Positions 41,173 to 48,958 of a stretch of DNA of 64,000 nucleotides are shown here, piece by piece (position 1 is the first letter of the stretch; each line of letters opens with the position of its first letter). The notes beneath the pieces are model-generated. The model saw only the letters and a list, made by a program, of their open reading frames with translations, ran no database searches and had not been told where the DNA came from. This DNA comes from Brevundimonas pondensis (GTDB lineage: Bacteria > Pseudomonadota > Alphaproteobacteria > Caulobacterales > Caulobacteraceae), in NCBI RefSeq assembly GCF_017487345.1, contig NZ_CP062006.1, forward strand, positions 310,001-374,000. Reading direction: 5' to 3'. Made by a program: the position numbers and the translations under genes.

Positions 41173-42036
41173 ATGAATTGTTCTCGAAATGTTCTCATTG
41201 TCGATCAGCGCCCCGTCGCCTCGGCCGAGCCGCCTGCGGCGTGGCTGGGCGGCAAGCGCCATCTGGCCAAGCGCATCTGTCATGTGCTGGCCGCTACGCC
41301 GCACGACGCCTATGTCGAGCCCTTCATCGGCATGGGCGGCGTCTTCCTGCGCCGGCGGGTCCGGCCATCGGTCGAGGTCATCAACGACATCAGCGGCGAC
41401 ATCGTCACCCTGTTCCGCGTGCTTCAGCGCTTTCCCGATGCATTGCTGCGCGAGTTCCGCTGGCGGCCGGCCGTGCGGTCGGAGTTCGACCGCCTGAAGG
41501 AATCCCGTGATTGCGACCTGCTCGACATCGAGCGGGCGGCGCGGTTCCTCTATCTCCAGACCCTGGCCTTCGGCGGCAAGATGGCGGGCCGCAGCTTCGG
41601 CGTCAGCCCCGGTTCACCGCACAACTTTGACCTGGCCCGCATCGAGCCGCGCTTGCGACGCCTTCATGACCGGCTGGCCGGGGTGGTGATCGAGAACCTG
41701 GACTGGTTGGCGGTCATCAGCCGCTATGACCGGCCAGGGACGCTCTTCTACCTCGACCCGCCGTATTGGGGCGGCGAGGGCGACTATGGCGCCGGGGTCT
41801 TCGTGCGCGGTGACTTCCAGCGGATGGCGGACAAGCTGCGCGCGATCGACGGGCGGTTCCTGCTGTCGATCAACGACCGGCCGGAGATCCGCGAGATGTT
41901 CGCCTGGGCCGACATCGAGGCGGTGCAAACGACCTATTCGATTGCGGGTGGGGACAAGTCGTCGCCGGCGGCCGAGTTGCTGATCGGCAAGGGCGTGGAG
42001 CTGGGGTCTGCTGCAGCTCAGGCCCGTCTGATCTAA
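41173..42036 (+). CDS. D12-class (Dam-like) adenine-specific DNA methyltransferase
   Basis: In this product of about 287 residues (ATG at 41173; a GTG at 41152 is also possible) the AdoMet-binding segments WLGGKRHLAKRI and VEPFIGMGGVFLRR precede the catalytic DPPYWGGEGDYG (about residue 198), the order of alpha-class Dam-type methylases. FLSIND-like motif VI is present (FLLSINDRPEIREMF). An orphan methylase next to the right att site, likely modifying phage or host DNA. Target unknown. Confidence 0.9.
   Translation: MNCSRNVLIVDQRPVASAEPPAAWLGGKRHLAKRICHVLAATPHDAYVEPFIGMGGVFLRRRVRPSVEVINDISGDIVTLFRVLQRFPDALLREFRWRPAVRSEFDRLKESRDCDLLDIERAARFLYLQTLAFGGKMAGRSFGVSPGSPHNFDLARIEPRLRRLHDRLAGVVIENLDWLAVISRYDRPGTLFYLDPPYWGGEGDYGAGVFVRGDFQRMADKLRAIDGRFLLSINDRPEIREMFAWADIEAVQTTYSIAGGDKSSPAAELLIGKGVELGSAAAQARLI
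41180..41194 (+). promoter_or_regulatory. Putative SOS (LexA) box, GTTC-N7-GTTC
   Basis: GTTCTCGAAATGTTC fits the alphaproteobacterial LexA consensus GTTC-N7-GTTC with an AT-rich spacer and the TC extension seen in many such boxes. It lies at the start of the Dam-like methylase and about 180 bp upstream of the minus-strand SRAP operon. By chance the core occurs about once or twice in 64 kb, so context is the main support. Confidence 0.5.
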
Positions 42037-42100
42037 GGCAGGGCATGCCCCCCGGTTTCGGATCGTTTCTGGGGGGATTTCAGGGGGGTGTTTGGCTTCT

Positions 42101-42200
<100 letters not shown>

Positions 42201-42314
42201 GCCTGTTCTGCGGCCCGGCCGACTGATGTGTCGGTGGGCGGGAAGGCGGCGTCTATAACCCGCAGTTCGCGGGGGCCGCAAGAGGCTTGTGTCTTCTTTT
42301 TTCGGATTTTTTCG

Positions 42315-42671
42315 TTAGGCCGCGATCATGCGTTCGACCTCGTTCACCAGGTCGCGCAGGTGGACAGGTTTGGACAGGACCTTGGCCTGGGGCGTGGCTT
42401 GTGCGGCCGACAGGGCGACGGCGGCGAAGCCGGTGATGAACATGATGCGGATGCCCGGCTGGCGCACGGCGGCGACGCGCGCCACCTCGATCCCGTCGGC
42501 GCCGGGCATGACGATGTCGGTCAGCAGCAGGTCGTAGGGGCCCTGCTCCAGGGCGTCGATGGCGTCGTCCCCGTTTTCGCAGTCCACCACGGCGTGACCT
42601 GCGCGTTCCAGCGCGCGGGTCAGGAAACCTCGAAGCGAGCCGTCGTCTTCGGCCAGCAGAATACGCGCCAT
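42315..42671 (-). CDS. cpdR: CpdR-type response regulator
   Basis: A 118-residue receiver-only protein with phospho-acceptor Asp in LLLTDIVMPGADGIE, acidic pocket LLAEDD and the late Lys in VLSKPVHLRDLVNEV. The IMFITGFAAVALSAA and SKP-HLR-LVNEV segments match Caulobacter CpdR closely. CpdR, in its unphosphorylated form, helps load ClpXP substrates and localise the protease at the pole under CckA-ChpT control. It ends in Ala-Ala. Chromosomal gene adjoining tRNA-Val. Confidence 0.9.
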   Translation of the reverse strand: MARILLAEDDGSLRGFLTRALERAGHAVVDCENGDDAIDALEQGPYDLLLTDIVMPGADGIEVARVAAVRQPGIRIMFITGFAAVALSAAQATPQAKVLSKPVHLRDLVNEVERMIAA

Positions 42672-42797
42672 GCGGGGTCAAGTCCTTGAATACCGGGCGC
42701 GACCCTAGGCGCAGATCTGTAAACTCGCAGTGAAAATCACCGTGAGGGCGAGCGCGTAGAGGGCGCGGTCGGGGATAAATCAGGCTATGGCCAAGCC

Positions 42798-43634
42798 ATG
42801 ATCCCTTCGGCGACCGATGCGACCTTCAGTCTGACGCCCGCCCTGGCGGGGCGGACGACGTCGCTGGTGTTCGCCTCGCCTCATTCGGGCGGGCTCTATC
42901 CCGACGACATGCGGGCGGCGGAAGGGCTGTCGGAGGCGACCTTGCGCAGCGCCGAGGATGCGGCCGTGGATCGATTGCTGGCCGCCGGCGCTGCGGCGGG
43001 GGCGGTGTTGATCGCCGGTCGGATCGGGCGGGCCTATGTCGACCTGAACCGGGCGCCGGACGAACTGGACCCGATCCTGGTCCTCAACTGCCCCGAGGCG
43101 CCGCCGCCGGGTGCGAAGACCATGGCCGGCTATGGCGTCGTGCCGCGGCTCGCCGGGGACGGGACGGCGCTCTACGACCGTGGTCTGACGCTGGAGGAGG
43201 CGAGGGAGCGGGTGGCGCGCGTCCATGTTCCCTATCACGCCGCCCTGGGCGGTCTGATGCAGACAGCGCGTGACCGGCACGGACGCGCGGTCCTGATCGA
43301 CTGGCACTCCATGCCGTCGCGCGCCACCGGGCCGAACGGACCGGACGTGGTGCTGGGCGATCGTCACGGAACCAGTTGTGCGACCGGGCTGACTCGCCGG
43401 TTACGGGCCCTGTTCGAGGCCATGGGCTGGCGCGTGGCGCTGAACCGACCCTATGCGGGCGGCTATGCGACCCAGATCTGGGGGCGGCCGGACGAGGGTT
43501 TCGAGGCGATCCAGATCGAGCTGAACCGGCGGCTTTACTGGGATGAGACGGCGGGCGGGCCTTCGGTCGGCTGGGCGCGCTGCCAGTCAGGTCTGAACCG
43601 GGTGATCGCGGCGCTGGGCGAAGACTTCGCCTGA
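42798..43634 (+). CDS. N-formylglutamate amidohydrolase
   Basis: This 278-residue protein has the family motifs FASPHSGGLYP (metal-binding His), GRIGRAYVDLNRAPDE, VLIDWHSMPSR and LNRPYAGGYATQIWG. The enzyme hydrolyses N-formyl-L-glutamate to glutamate and formate, a step of histidine degradation; some relatives act on other N-acyl amino acids. No hut genes lie nearby. Confidence 0.9.
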   Translation: MIPSATDATFSLTPALAGRTTSLVFASPHSGGLYPDDMRAAEGLSEATLRSAEDAAVDRLLAAGAAAGAVLIAGRIGRAYVDLNRAPDELDPILVLNCPEAPPPGAKTMAGYGVVPRLAGDGTALYDRGLTLEEARERVARVHVPYHAALGGLMQTARDRHGRAVLIDWHSMPSRATGPNGPDVVLGDRHGTSCATGLTRRLRALFEAMGWRVALNRPYAGGYATQIWGRPDEGFEAIQIELNRRLYWDETAGGPSVGWARCQSGLNRVIAALGEDFA

Positions 43635-43649
43635 TCCTGGCTGCGGACC

Positions 43650-43677
43650 AAAAAAAAGCCGCGCCCGGGGGCGCGGC
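43650..43677 (-). terminator. Rho-independent terminator for the DUF599 transcript
   Basis: 9-bp stem GCCGCGCCC/GGGCGCGGC (43658-43677) followed on the minus strand by about eight Ts. It ends transcripts arriving from 43886. Confidence 0.8.
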
Positions 43678-43750
43678 ATATAAAGTCTATAGGGAGGAAA
43701 CGCCCAGGAAGGGCATGACGCCCGGAGGCGTCGAAAGCCAAGTTAGGTTG

Positions 43751-43780
43751 CGGCGCACAAAATTTCAAGCGCCGATTTTT
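43751..43780 (+). terminator. Rho-independent terminator on plus strand
   Basis: Stem CGGCGC/GCGCCG (43751-43756 with 43769-43774), 12-nt A/T-rich loop, then ATTTTT. It would stop read-through from the N-formylglutamate amidohydrolase gene. Together with the minus-strand terminator it encloses about 75 bp of hairpin-rich sequence. Confidence 0.6.
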
Positions 43781-43885
43781 GACTCGTGATCACAGGCTGT
43801 TACGTAAATCCGTTTCGTCGTTACGCGGCGGAAAAGGGCGGATGCACACGAATCGTTCGCGGCTGCAATAAGACCAAAGTCGGGC

Positions 43886-44572
43886 CTAACTGCGCTCCAG
43901 CAGCCGTCTGGCCGCCCGCACGGCCCGCGCCGCCGGCGATCCGGCTTGCCGCCAGACCAGCAATCCGAAAGCCGAGATCACGCCCAGGGCCAGCCAGACC
44001 GGTCCGAACAGCCAGGCCGCCGCCGCCAGGGCGAAGTAGTAGCCGCGCACCCCCTGGCTGAACCCGCCCAGGGCCGGGTTCAGCACCTGGGCGACGGCGT
44101 GGCCGTAGGCGACGCGATCCGTCTCGGTGTGGATTTCGGGGGCGGCGCCGATCAGGGCCAGGGCGTAGTTCATCTGGCGCAGCGACCAGATGAAGTCGAG
44201 AAAACCGCGCGCCAGGCAGACCAGAACCAGGGCCAGCTTGGCCTCGAGGATCTTCATCGGCACCGCCTCGGCGCCGACGGCGGCGAAACCCTTCAGCGCG
44301 TTCTCGCCGCCGAACAGGATGCCGGCCACCGCCGCGATCAGCAGCAGGTTGGTCGAGGCGAAGAAGGAGGCCGAGTTGATCGAATGGCCCATCAGCTGGC
44401 TGTCGATCAGCCGCATCTCGCGATGGGTCATGGCCGTCATCCAGCTGTCGCGGACGATCAGCATGTCGTCGTTCAGCGAGCCGCTGCGCCGGGCGATCAG
44501 CTTCAGCAGCGGGCCATAGCCGAGCCATGCGGTGAAGAAGAGGAAAAGGGCGATCCAGTCGATCAGGGTCAT
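43886..44572 (-). CDS. DUF599 family membrane protein
   Basis: This 228-residue protein has four to five hydrophobic segments (LIDWIALFLFFTAWLGYGPL; STNLLLIAAVAGILFGG; LALVLVCLARGFLDFIW; YYFALAAAAWLFGPVWLALG). MTHREMRLIDSQLMGHSINS in the first loop is typical of DUF599. Inner-membrane protein of unknown function, conserved in alphaproteobacteria. Divergent from ppa. Confidence 0.88.
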   Translation of the reverse strand: MTLIDWIALFLFFTAWLGYGPLLKLIARRSGSLNDDMLIVRDSWMTAMTHREMRLIDSQLMGHSINSASFFASTNLLLIAAVAGILFGGENALKGFAAVGAEAVPMKILEAKLALVLVCLARGFLDFIWSLRQMNYALALIGAAPEIHTETDRVAYGHAVAQVLNPALGGFSQGVRGYYFALAAAAWLFGPVWLALGVISAFGLLVWRQAGSPAARAVRAARRLLERS

Positions 44573-44712
44573 GCCCTGTTGATGCCTTCAGTTCGGCCTA
44601 GGGAGCAAGGGCGAACGCCGCAGAAAGCCTGCCCTGAAGCTTGCTGTTCGGCGACGCAAAGCTTATCACGCGCGTCAAATCTCCCCGTTCGCACCTGCAA
44701 CAAGAGCGCATC

Positions 44713-45270
44713 ATGAACATCGACGCCATCCCGGTCGGCCCCAACGCGCCGTGGGACATCAACGTCATCATCGAGATCCCGCAAGGCGGCCTGCCGGTGA
44801 AGTATGAGATGGACAAGGAATCCGGCGCCCTGTTCGTCGACCGCTTCCTGCACACCGCCATGTACTATCCGGGCAACTACGGCTTCGTGCCGCACACTTT
44901 GTCGGACGACGGCGACCCCTGCGACGTCATCGTGCTGAACCCGACACCGGTGGTGCCGGGCTGCGTCATCCGCTCGCGCCCGATCGGCGTGTTGAAGATG
45001 GTCGACGAGGCCGGCGGCGACGAAAAGATCCTGGCCGTGCCGGTCGACAAGCTGAACCCCTATTACACCGAGGTCTCCAGCTACCGTCAGCTGCCCGCCA
45101 TCCTGATCGAGCAGATCGAGCACTTCTTCACCCGCTACAAGGACCTGGAGAAGGGCAAGTCGGTCACGGTCAACGGTTGGGGCGACGCGGGCGAAGCCGC
45201 TGAACTGATCGCCGCCGGCATGGCCGCCCACCAGGCCAAGCTGGCCGCCAAGGGCGACGTCGCCGCCTGA
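44713..45270 (+). CDS. ppa: Inorganic pyrophosphatase
   Basis: In this 185-residue family I soluble pyrophosphatase (hydrolyses PPi to two phosphates) the active-site elements are [40 protein letters not shown] and DVIVL (metal-binding aspartates in DGDPCD), plus KDLEKGK. Complete, normal length, with a strong terminator directly after. Confidence 0.95.
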   Translation: MNIDAIPVGPNAPWDINVIIEIPQGGLPVKYEMDKESGALFVDRFLHTAMYYPGNYGFVPHTLSDDGDPCDVIVLNPTPVVPGCVIRSRPIGVLKMVDEAGGDEKILAVPVDKLNPYYTEVSSYRQLPAILIEQIEHFFTRYKDLEKGKSVTVNGWGDAGEAAELIAAGMAAHQAKLAAKGDVAA

Positions 45271-45294
45271 GGCGACGCAGAGTCTGAATAAGAA

Positions 45295-45325
45295 GGCCCC
45301 GCTGGCGAACCGGCGGGGCCTTTTT
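45295..45325 (+). terminator. Strong rho-independent terminator after ppa
   Basis: 11-bp stem (GGCCCCGCTGG with CCGGCGGGGCC, one G-U pair), CGAA loop, then five Ts (45321-45325). Confidence 0.88.
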
Positions 45326-45358
45326 CTTGGGCTCTATCGCTCGCCGTGTGAGTGCGGC

Positions 45359-45488
45359 TTTCTCCTCCCCATTTCATGGGGAGGTGGCGCGGCGCAGATA
45401 TGCGCCGTGACGGAGGGGCTGCTTGGTTCCGTCGTCGCAAGCCCCTCCACCGCTACGCGGTCCCCCTCCCCACAAAGTGGGGAGGAAA
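45359..45488. repeat. Dispersed intergenic inverted-repeat element (MITE-like)
   Basis: About 130 bp whose two ends are imperfect inverted copies (CTCCTCCCCATTTCATGGGG at the left; CCCCACAAAGTGGGGAGG at the right). An inner inverted repeat GGAGGGGCT/AGCCCCTCC lies around 45413-45448. It fills the ppa-aldolase intergenic gap. The type is familiar from caulobacterial genomes, where such elements occur in many copies. Confidence 0.65.
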
Positions 45489-45493
45489 GAGGG

Positions 45494-46168
45494 TCAGCCT
45501 TTGTTGCGGAACGCCGCGATCGTCTCGACTGTCTGGCGCACCTTGGTCTCGATCCCGGCCCAGTCCTTCGCCTGGATCGCCGCGTCGGTGATCAGCTTGG
45601 AGCCCATTCCCGCCGCCACGATGCCCGAGCCGAACCATTTGGCGATCGAGGCCTCGTCAGGATCGACGCCGCCGGTCGGCATGATCTTGGTCCAGGGCAT
45701 GGGCCCCAGCACCGCCTTGACGAAGTCCGGCCCGCCGACCGAGGCGCCGGGGAAGAGCTTGACGATCTCGCAGCCCAGGGCCTGCGCCTCCGAGATGTCG
45801 CGCACCGAGCCGCAGCCCGGCGAATAGGCGACCTGACGGCGGTTGCAGATCTGGGCCACCTCGGGAACCAGGCAGGGGCTGATGACGAAGCGCGCGCCGG
45901 ACGCCAGGTACAGCGCCGCCGTCGGCGCATCCAGGATCGAGCCGACGCCCATGATGATGTCGGGATCGGTCTGGGCGAACTGCTTCGACAGGGCGGTGAA
46001 GGTCTCCCAGGCGAAGTCGCCGCGGTTGGTGAACTCGACGGCCTTGGCCCCGCCGCGAGCGCAGGCGCGGATCACCTCTGCGCAGACCTCCGGGTCGGCG
46101 TGATAGAAGACCGGGACCACGCCCTGGGTTTCGAGGGCGGTCAGCACGCTGAGGCGGTCGTGTCGCAT
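45494..46168 (-). CDS. eda: KDPG/KHG aldolase (class I, Eda family)
   Basis: In this 224-residue protein the Schiff-base Lys is in EIVKLFPGASVGG (about 138). Glu is in GGAKAVEFTNR, and the phosphate-binding PTGGVDPDEA follows. The family cleaves 2-keto-3-deoxy-6-phosphogluconate to pyruvate and glyceraldehyde-3-phosphate. It may complete the Entner-Doudoroff pathway whose upper genes lie at 53665-58718, but is not in that operon, so a KHG- or sugar-acid-specific role is possible. Confidence 0.82.
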   Translation of the reverse strand: MRHDRLSVLTALETQGVVPVFYHADPEVCAEVIRACARGGAKAVEFTNRGDFAWETFTALSKQFAQTDPDIIMGVGSILDAPTAALYLASGARFVISPCLVPEVAQICNRRQVAYSPGCGSVRDISEAQALGCEIVKLFPGASVGGPDFVKAVLGPMPWTKIMPTGGVDPDEASIAKWFGSGIVAAGMGSKLITDAAIQAKDWAGIETKVRQTVETIAAFRNKG

Positions 46169-46257
46169 GGAGTCTCCTTCAGGCCTTGCAGCCCGCAGAT
46201 CGGCGGTTCACGGCGCCCCCGTCAAGGGAGCGCCGATCAATCCCGGTAACCGGTCGC

Positions 46258-47088
46258 CTATTCGGCGGTCGCCAGCGTCACCAGGCGTCGGACCATGGCG
46301 CTGTCCTTGTCGGCCAGCGGGTCCAGCATGGTGAAGTGATCCAGCCCGTCCAGCACCTCGACATGGGTGTCGGCGCCCTTGCCGCCCCACTCGGCGGCCA
46401 TGTGGCGGCTCTGGCGGATGAACTCGTTGCTTTCCGCTCCGCCGACCCAGCAGTCCAGCGTCCGTCCGCCCGGCGCCCCGCCGTTGGGGGCAGGCCAGTG
46501 GATGGGCGACAGGGCCCGCGCCGTCATGGCGTCCAGCCCCAGCGCCTGGTTCAAGGAGGTGTGGATCAGCGGTTCGATGTCGAACACGCCCGAGATGGCC
46601 AATGCCGCCCGCGCCCGCCCTTCGGACAGCATGCAGGCCGCCATGTGCCCGCCGACCGAATGGCCGAAGACCAGGGGCCGCTTGCTCGTGCGGTCGCGCA
46701 CCATTTCGGTGGCCCGGCGCATCTCGCTGATGATGGCGCCGACCCTGACCGTCGGGGCCAGGTCATAGCCGGGGATGACCACGCTGATTCCGTGATCCAG
46801 CAGGGGCGGCGCCACCCAGGCGAACCAGGCCCGGTCCAGCGCCTGCCAGTAGCCGCCGTGGATGAAGACGGCGGTCGGCGACCCCGCGCCGGCGTCGAAC
46901 CATTCCATCCTCTGACGCTCGCCGGGGCCGTATTCGTGGGTTTCCGGCCTCAGGGCGTCAATGACGCGGGCTGAATCTTCTCGCCATCGTTTCAGGATGG
47001 CCGGGTGTCCCGGCACCCGTTCCCGATTGTTGTACGCCGCCTCGTAATCGACTGGAGGGGCCGTCAGTGTCGCCGGAGCCTTACCCAT
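46258..47088 (-). CDS. Alpha/beta hydrolase (esterase / kynurenine-formamidase-like)
   Basis: This 276-residue protein has the oxyanion motif HGGYWQAL (about residue 76), nucleophile GHSVGGHMAA (about 144), acid near VGGAESNEF and His in LDGLDHFTML. HGGYW with GHSxGG is typical of the kynurenine formamidase-like esterase branch. The start at 47088 was chosen because upstream codons are not protein-like. Cytoplasmic; substrate unknown. Confidence 0.82.
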   Translation of the reverse strand: MGKAPATLTAPPVDYEAAYNNRERVPGHPAILKRWREDSARVIDALRPETHEYGPGERQRMEWFDAGAGSPTAVFIHGGYWQALDRAWFAWVAPPLLDHGISVVIPGYDLAPTVRVGAIISEMRRATEMVRDRTSKRPLVFGHSVGGHMAACMLSEGRARAALAISGVFDIEPLIHTSLNQALGLDAMTARALSPIHWPAPNGGAPGGRTLDCWVGGAESNEFIRQSRHMAAEWGGKGADTHVEVLDGLDHFTMLDPLADKDSAMVRRLVTLATAE

Positions 47089-47136
47089 GCCGTTTCCATC
47101 CGCTATGCACCTCCGCTTGAACGGGAGGTTCCGACC

Positions 47137-47394
47137 ATGATGACCGCCATTTTCGTCTTCATCAAATGCGAGTTGGGCTACGCCAACGACGTCGCCGCCG
47201 ATCTGGTCGACAATGTTGAAAACGTGTCGGAAGTTTACTCGACCTCGGGTCAGCATGACCTGCTGGCCAAGTTCCAGCTGCCGAAGGACGCCGACATCGG
47301 CACGTTCGTGACGAAACAGGTCCAGACCCGCCCGCACATCCGCGACACCTTCACCGTCATCACCTTCTCGCCCTTCCTGCCGTCGAAGAAATGA
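47137..47394 (+). CDS. Stand-alone Lrp/AsnC ligand-binding (RAM) domain protein
   Basis: An 85-residue protein equal to the C-terminal effector domain of Lrp/AsnC regulators (TAIFVFIKCELGYANDVAAD, EVYSTSGQHDLLAKFQLP, TRPHIRDTFTVITF). It has no DNA-binding half. Such stand-alone domains may bind amino acids and modulate partner regulators. GGGAGG precedes the start; it overlaps the next gene by ATGA. Confidence 0.88.
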   Translation: MMTAIFVFIKCELGYANDVAADLVDNVENVSEVYSTSGQHDLLAKFQLPKDADIGTFVTKQVQTRPHIRDTFTVITFSPFLPSKK

Positions 47395-48320
47395 CCGGAC
47401 TGGTCCTTCTGGCGCCGGGCCTGCCCGATAGCCTGCTGACGCCGCTGAGGGCCTCGGGCCTGAGCTTGCAGACGCTGGATGGCGCCCCCGCCCTGGAACA
47501 GGCCGAGGCGGCGAGCGCCTATGTCGTCTTTGGCGGCAGTCCGGCCTCCGCCGCCCTGATCGATTCCCTGCCGAACCTGAAGATCATCGCCGTTCATGGC
47601 GTGGGCTATGACGGGGTGGACGTCGAGCACGCCTGCTCGCGCGGCGTGGTCGTGACCAATACCCCCGACGTCCTGACCGAGGACGTGGCCGATCTGGCCC
47701 TGGCCCTGACGCTGAACACTCTGCGGGCCCTGCCGATGGTCGAGCATCATCTGCGCAGCGGCCGCTGGGCGGCGGGCGAACGCGCGCCCCTGACCCGCCG
47801 GGCCAGCGCCCGGCGCTATGGCGTCCTTGGCCTGGGCCGCATCGGCGCGGCCATTGCACGACGGCTGGAGCCGCTGGGCGGATCGATCGCCTATCACAGC
47901 CGCCGTCCGGTGGCGGGCGCGCCCTACGCCTATTACGACAGCGCCCGGTCGCTGGCCGAGGCCGTGGACGTGCTGATCATCGCCACGCCCGGCGGGCCGA
48001 CGACCGACCGGCTGGTCGACGCCGAGGTGCTGGCGGCCCTCGGCCCCGACGGCGTGTTGATCAATATCGCGCGCGGCGGGGTGGTGGACGAAGGGGCCCT
48101 GATCGCCGCCCTGACCGAGAATCGCCTGTTCGGCGCGGGCCTCGACGTCTTCGCCCATGAGCCCCGCGTGCCTCAGGCCCTGCTGGATCATCCGCGCTGC
48201 GTCCTGACGCCCCATGTCGGCTCGGCCACGGTCGAGACCCGCGCCGCCATGGCCGGGCTAGTGGTCGAGAACCTGTTGGCGGTGCTGTCGGGGCAGCCTG
48301 CAATCACGCCGGTGGTTTGA
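47391..48320 (+). CDS. D-2-hydroxyacid dehydrogenase (NAD(P)H-dependent)
   Basis: In this 309-residue protein the Rossmann motif is YGVLGLGRIGAAIARRLEPL (about 140-160), the catalytic Arg in INIARGGVVDE, Glu in HEPRVPQALL and His in VLTPHVGSATVETR. This is the fold of glyoxylate/hydroxypyruvate-type reductases. The basic residues after the Rossmann strand (YHSRRPVAG) favour NADPH. Physiological substrate unknown; coupled to the Lrp-domain gene by ATGA, perhaps amino-acid linked. Confidence 0.9.
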   Translation: MTGLVLLAPGLPDSLLTPLRASGLSLQTLDGAPALEQAEAASAYVVFGGSPASAALIDSLPNLKIIAVHGVGYDGVDVEHACSRGVVVTNTPDVLTEDVADLALALTLNTLRALPMVEHHLRSGRWAAGERAPLTRRASARRYGVLGLGRIGAAIARRLEPLGGSIAYHSRRPVAGAPYAYYDSARSLAEAVDVLIIATPGGPTTDRLVDAEVLAALGPDGVLINIARGGVVDEGALIAALTENRLFGAGLDVFAHEPRVPQALLDHPRCVLTPHVGSATVETRAAMAGLVVENLLAVLSGQPAITPVV

Positions 48321-48828
48321 CGGCGCTCCTGCGACGGGTCGCCCTGGCGGCGTCGGCCCGATCCGCCGCCTCGTCCTCGACCCCGACCTTTTCCTCCACC
48401 GCTGCCGAGAAGCGCTGAAAGGCGCCCAGGCCCACCAGCACGATCACCGCCGCCACCAGCAGGGCGGTGGGATAGATCAGCAAGGCCACGTCCTCGCGCG
48501 CCGTCTTGAACACCACGACCAGGGCCTCCAGGAAGATGGCGATGACGATGGTGGACAGAAACTTGGTCAGGCTGCGCCGCGCCTCGGCGGCGCTGCGCTT
48601 TTCCTTGTCGCGCTGGACCTCTTCCTCGAACAGGTACTTGGCCACGTCGAAAACGGCGATGGCGACGATGACATAGCCCAGCACGTCCAGCAGGGCGTCC
48701 ACGCCCGAATGGTCCGGACTGACCACGGCGCGCAGGGCTTCGTCGACCCCTAGAAACACCAGGCCGAGCGCCAGAAGCAGCAACAACAGGCTGGCGCCGC
48801 CGAAGACGATGCGGGTCAGAAGAATCAT
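48304..48828 (-). CDS. Inner-membrane protein of unknown function
   Basis: This 174-residue protein has about four hydrophobic segments (GGASLLLLLLALGLVFLGV; LLDVLGYVIVAIAVFDVA; LSTIVIAIFLEALVVVF; LLIYPTALLVAAVIVLVGLG). A charged cytoplasmic loop (FEEEVQRDKEKRSAAEARRS) separates pairs. The tail is basic. The start at 48828 begins the first helix; an upstream GTG/ATG extension is less likely. Its 3' end overlaps the convergent dehydrogenase gene by 17 bp. Confidence 0.75.
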   Translation of the reverse strand: MILLTRIVFGGASLLLLLLALGLVFLGVDEALRAVVSPDHSGVDALLDVLGYVIVAIAVFDVAKYLFEEEVQRDKEKRSAAEARRSLTKFLSTIVIAIFLEALVVVFKTAREDVALLIYPTALLVAAVIVLVGLGAFQRFSAAVEEKVGVEDEAADRADAARATRRRSAVKPPA

Positions 48829-48958
48829 GGACGGGCCTCTTTCGTGTCCTGGGCCAACGCTCCAACGGCCAAGGTGTTTCCGCATCCAAGGGACCGTAGC
48901 CAATCGCAACGGATTGCTGTTAGCGTGGCCTCAGGGAAACGCAGCAAGGGCACGCTAG

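Noticed and set aside
40281-41510. 409-codon plus-strand frame over the right-end operon
   Set aside because: It runs antisense across five coupled small genes and into the methylase in a wrong frame; no domain seen.
42315-42671. cpdR as prophage cargo
   Set aside because: It lies outside the att repeat beyond the reconstituted tRNA and is a core caulobacterial cell-cycle gene.
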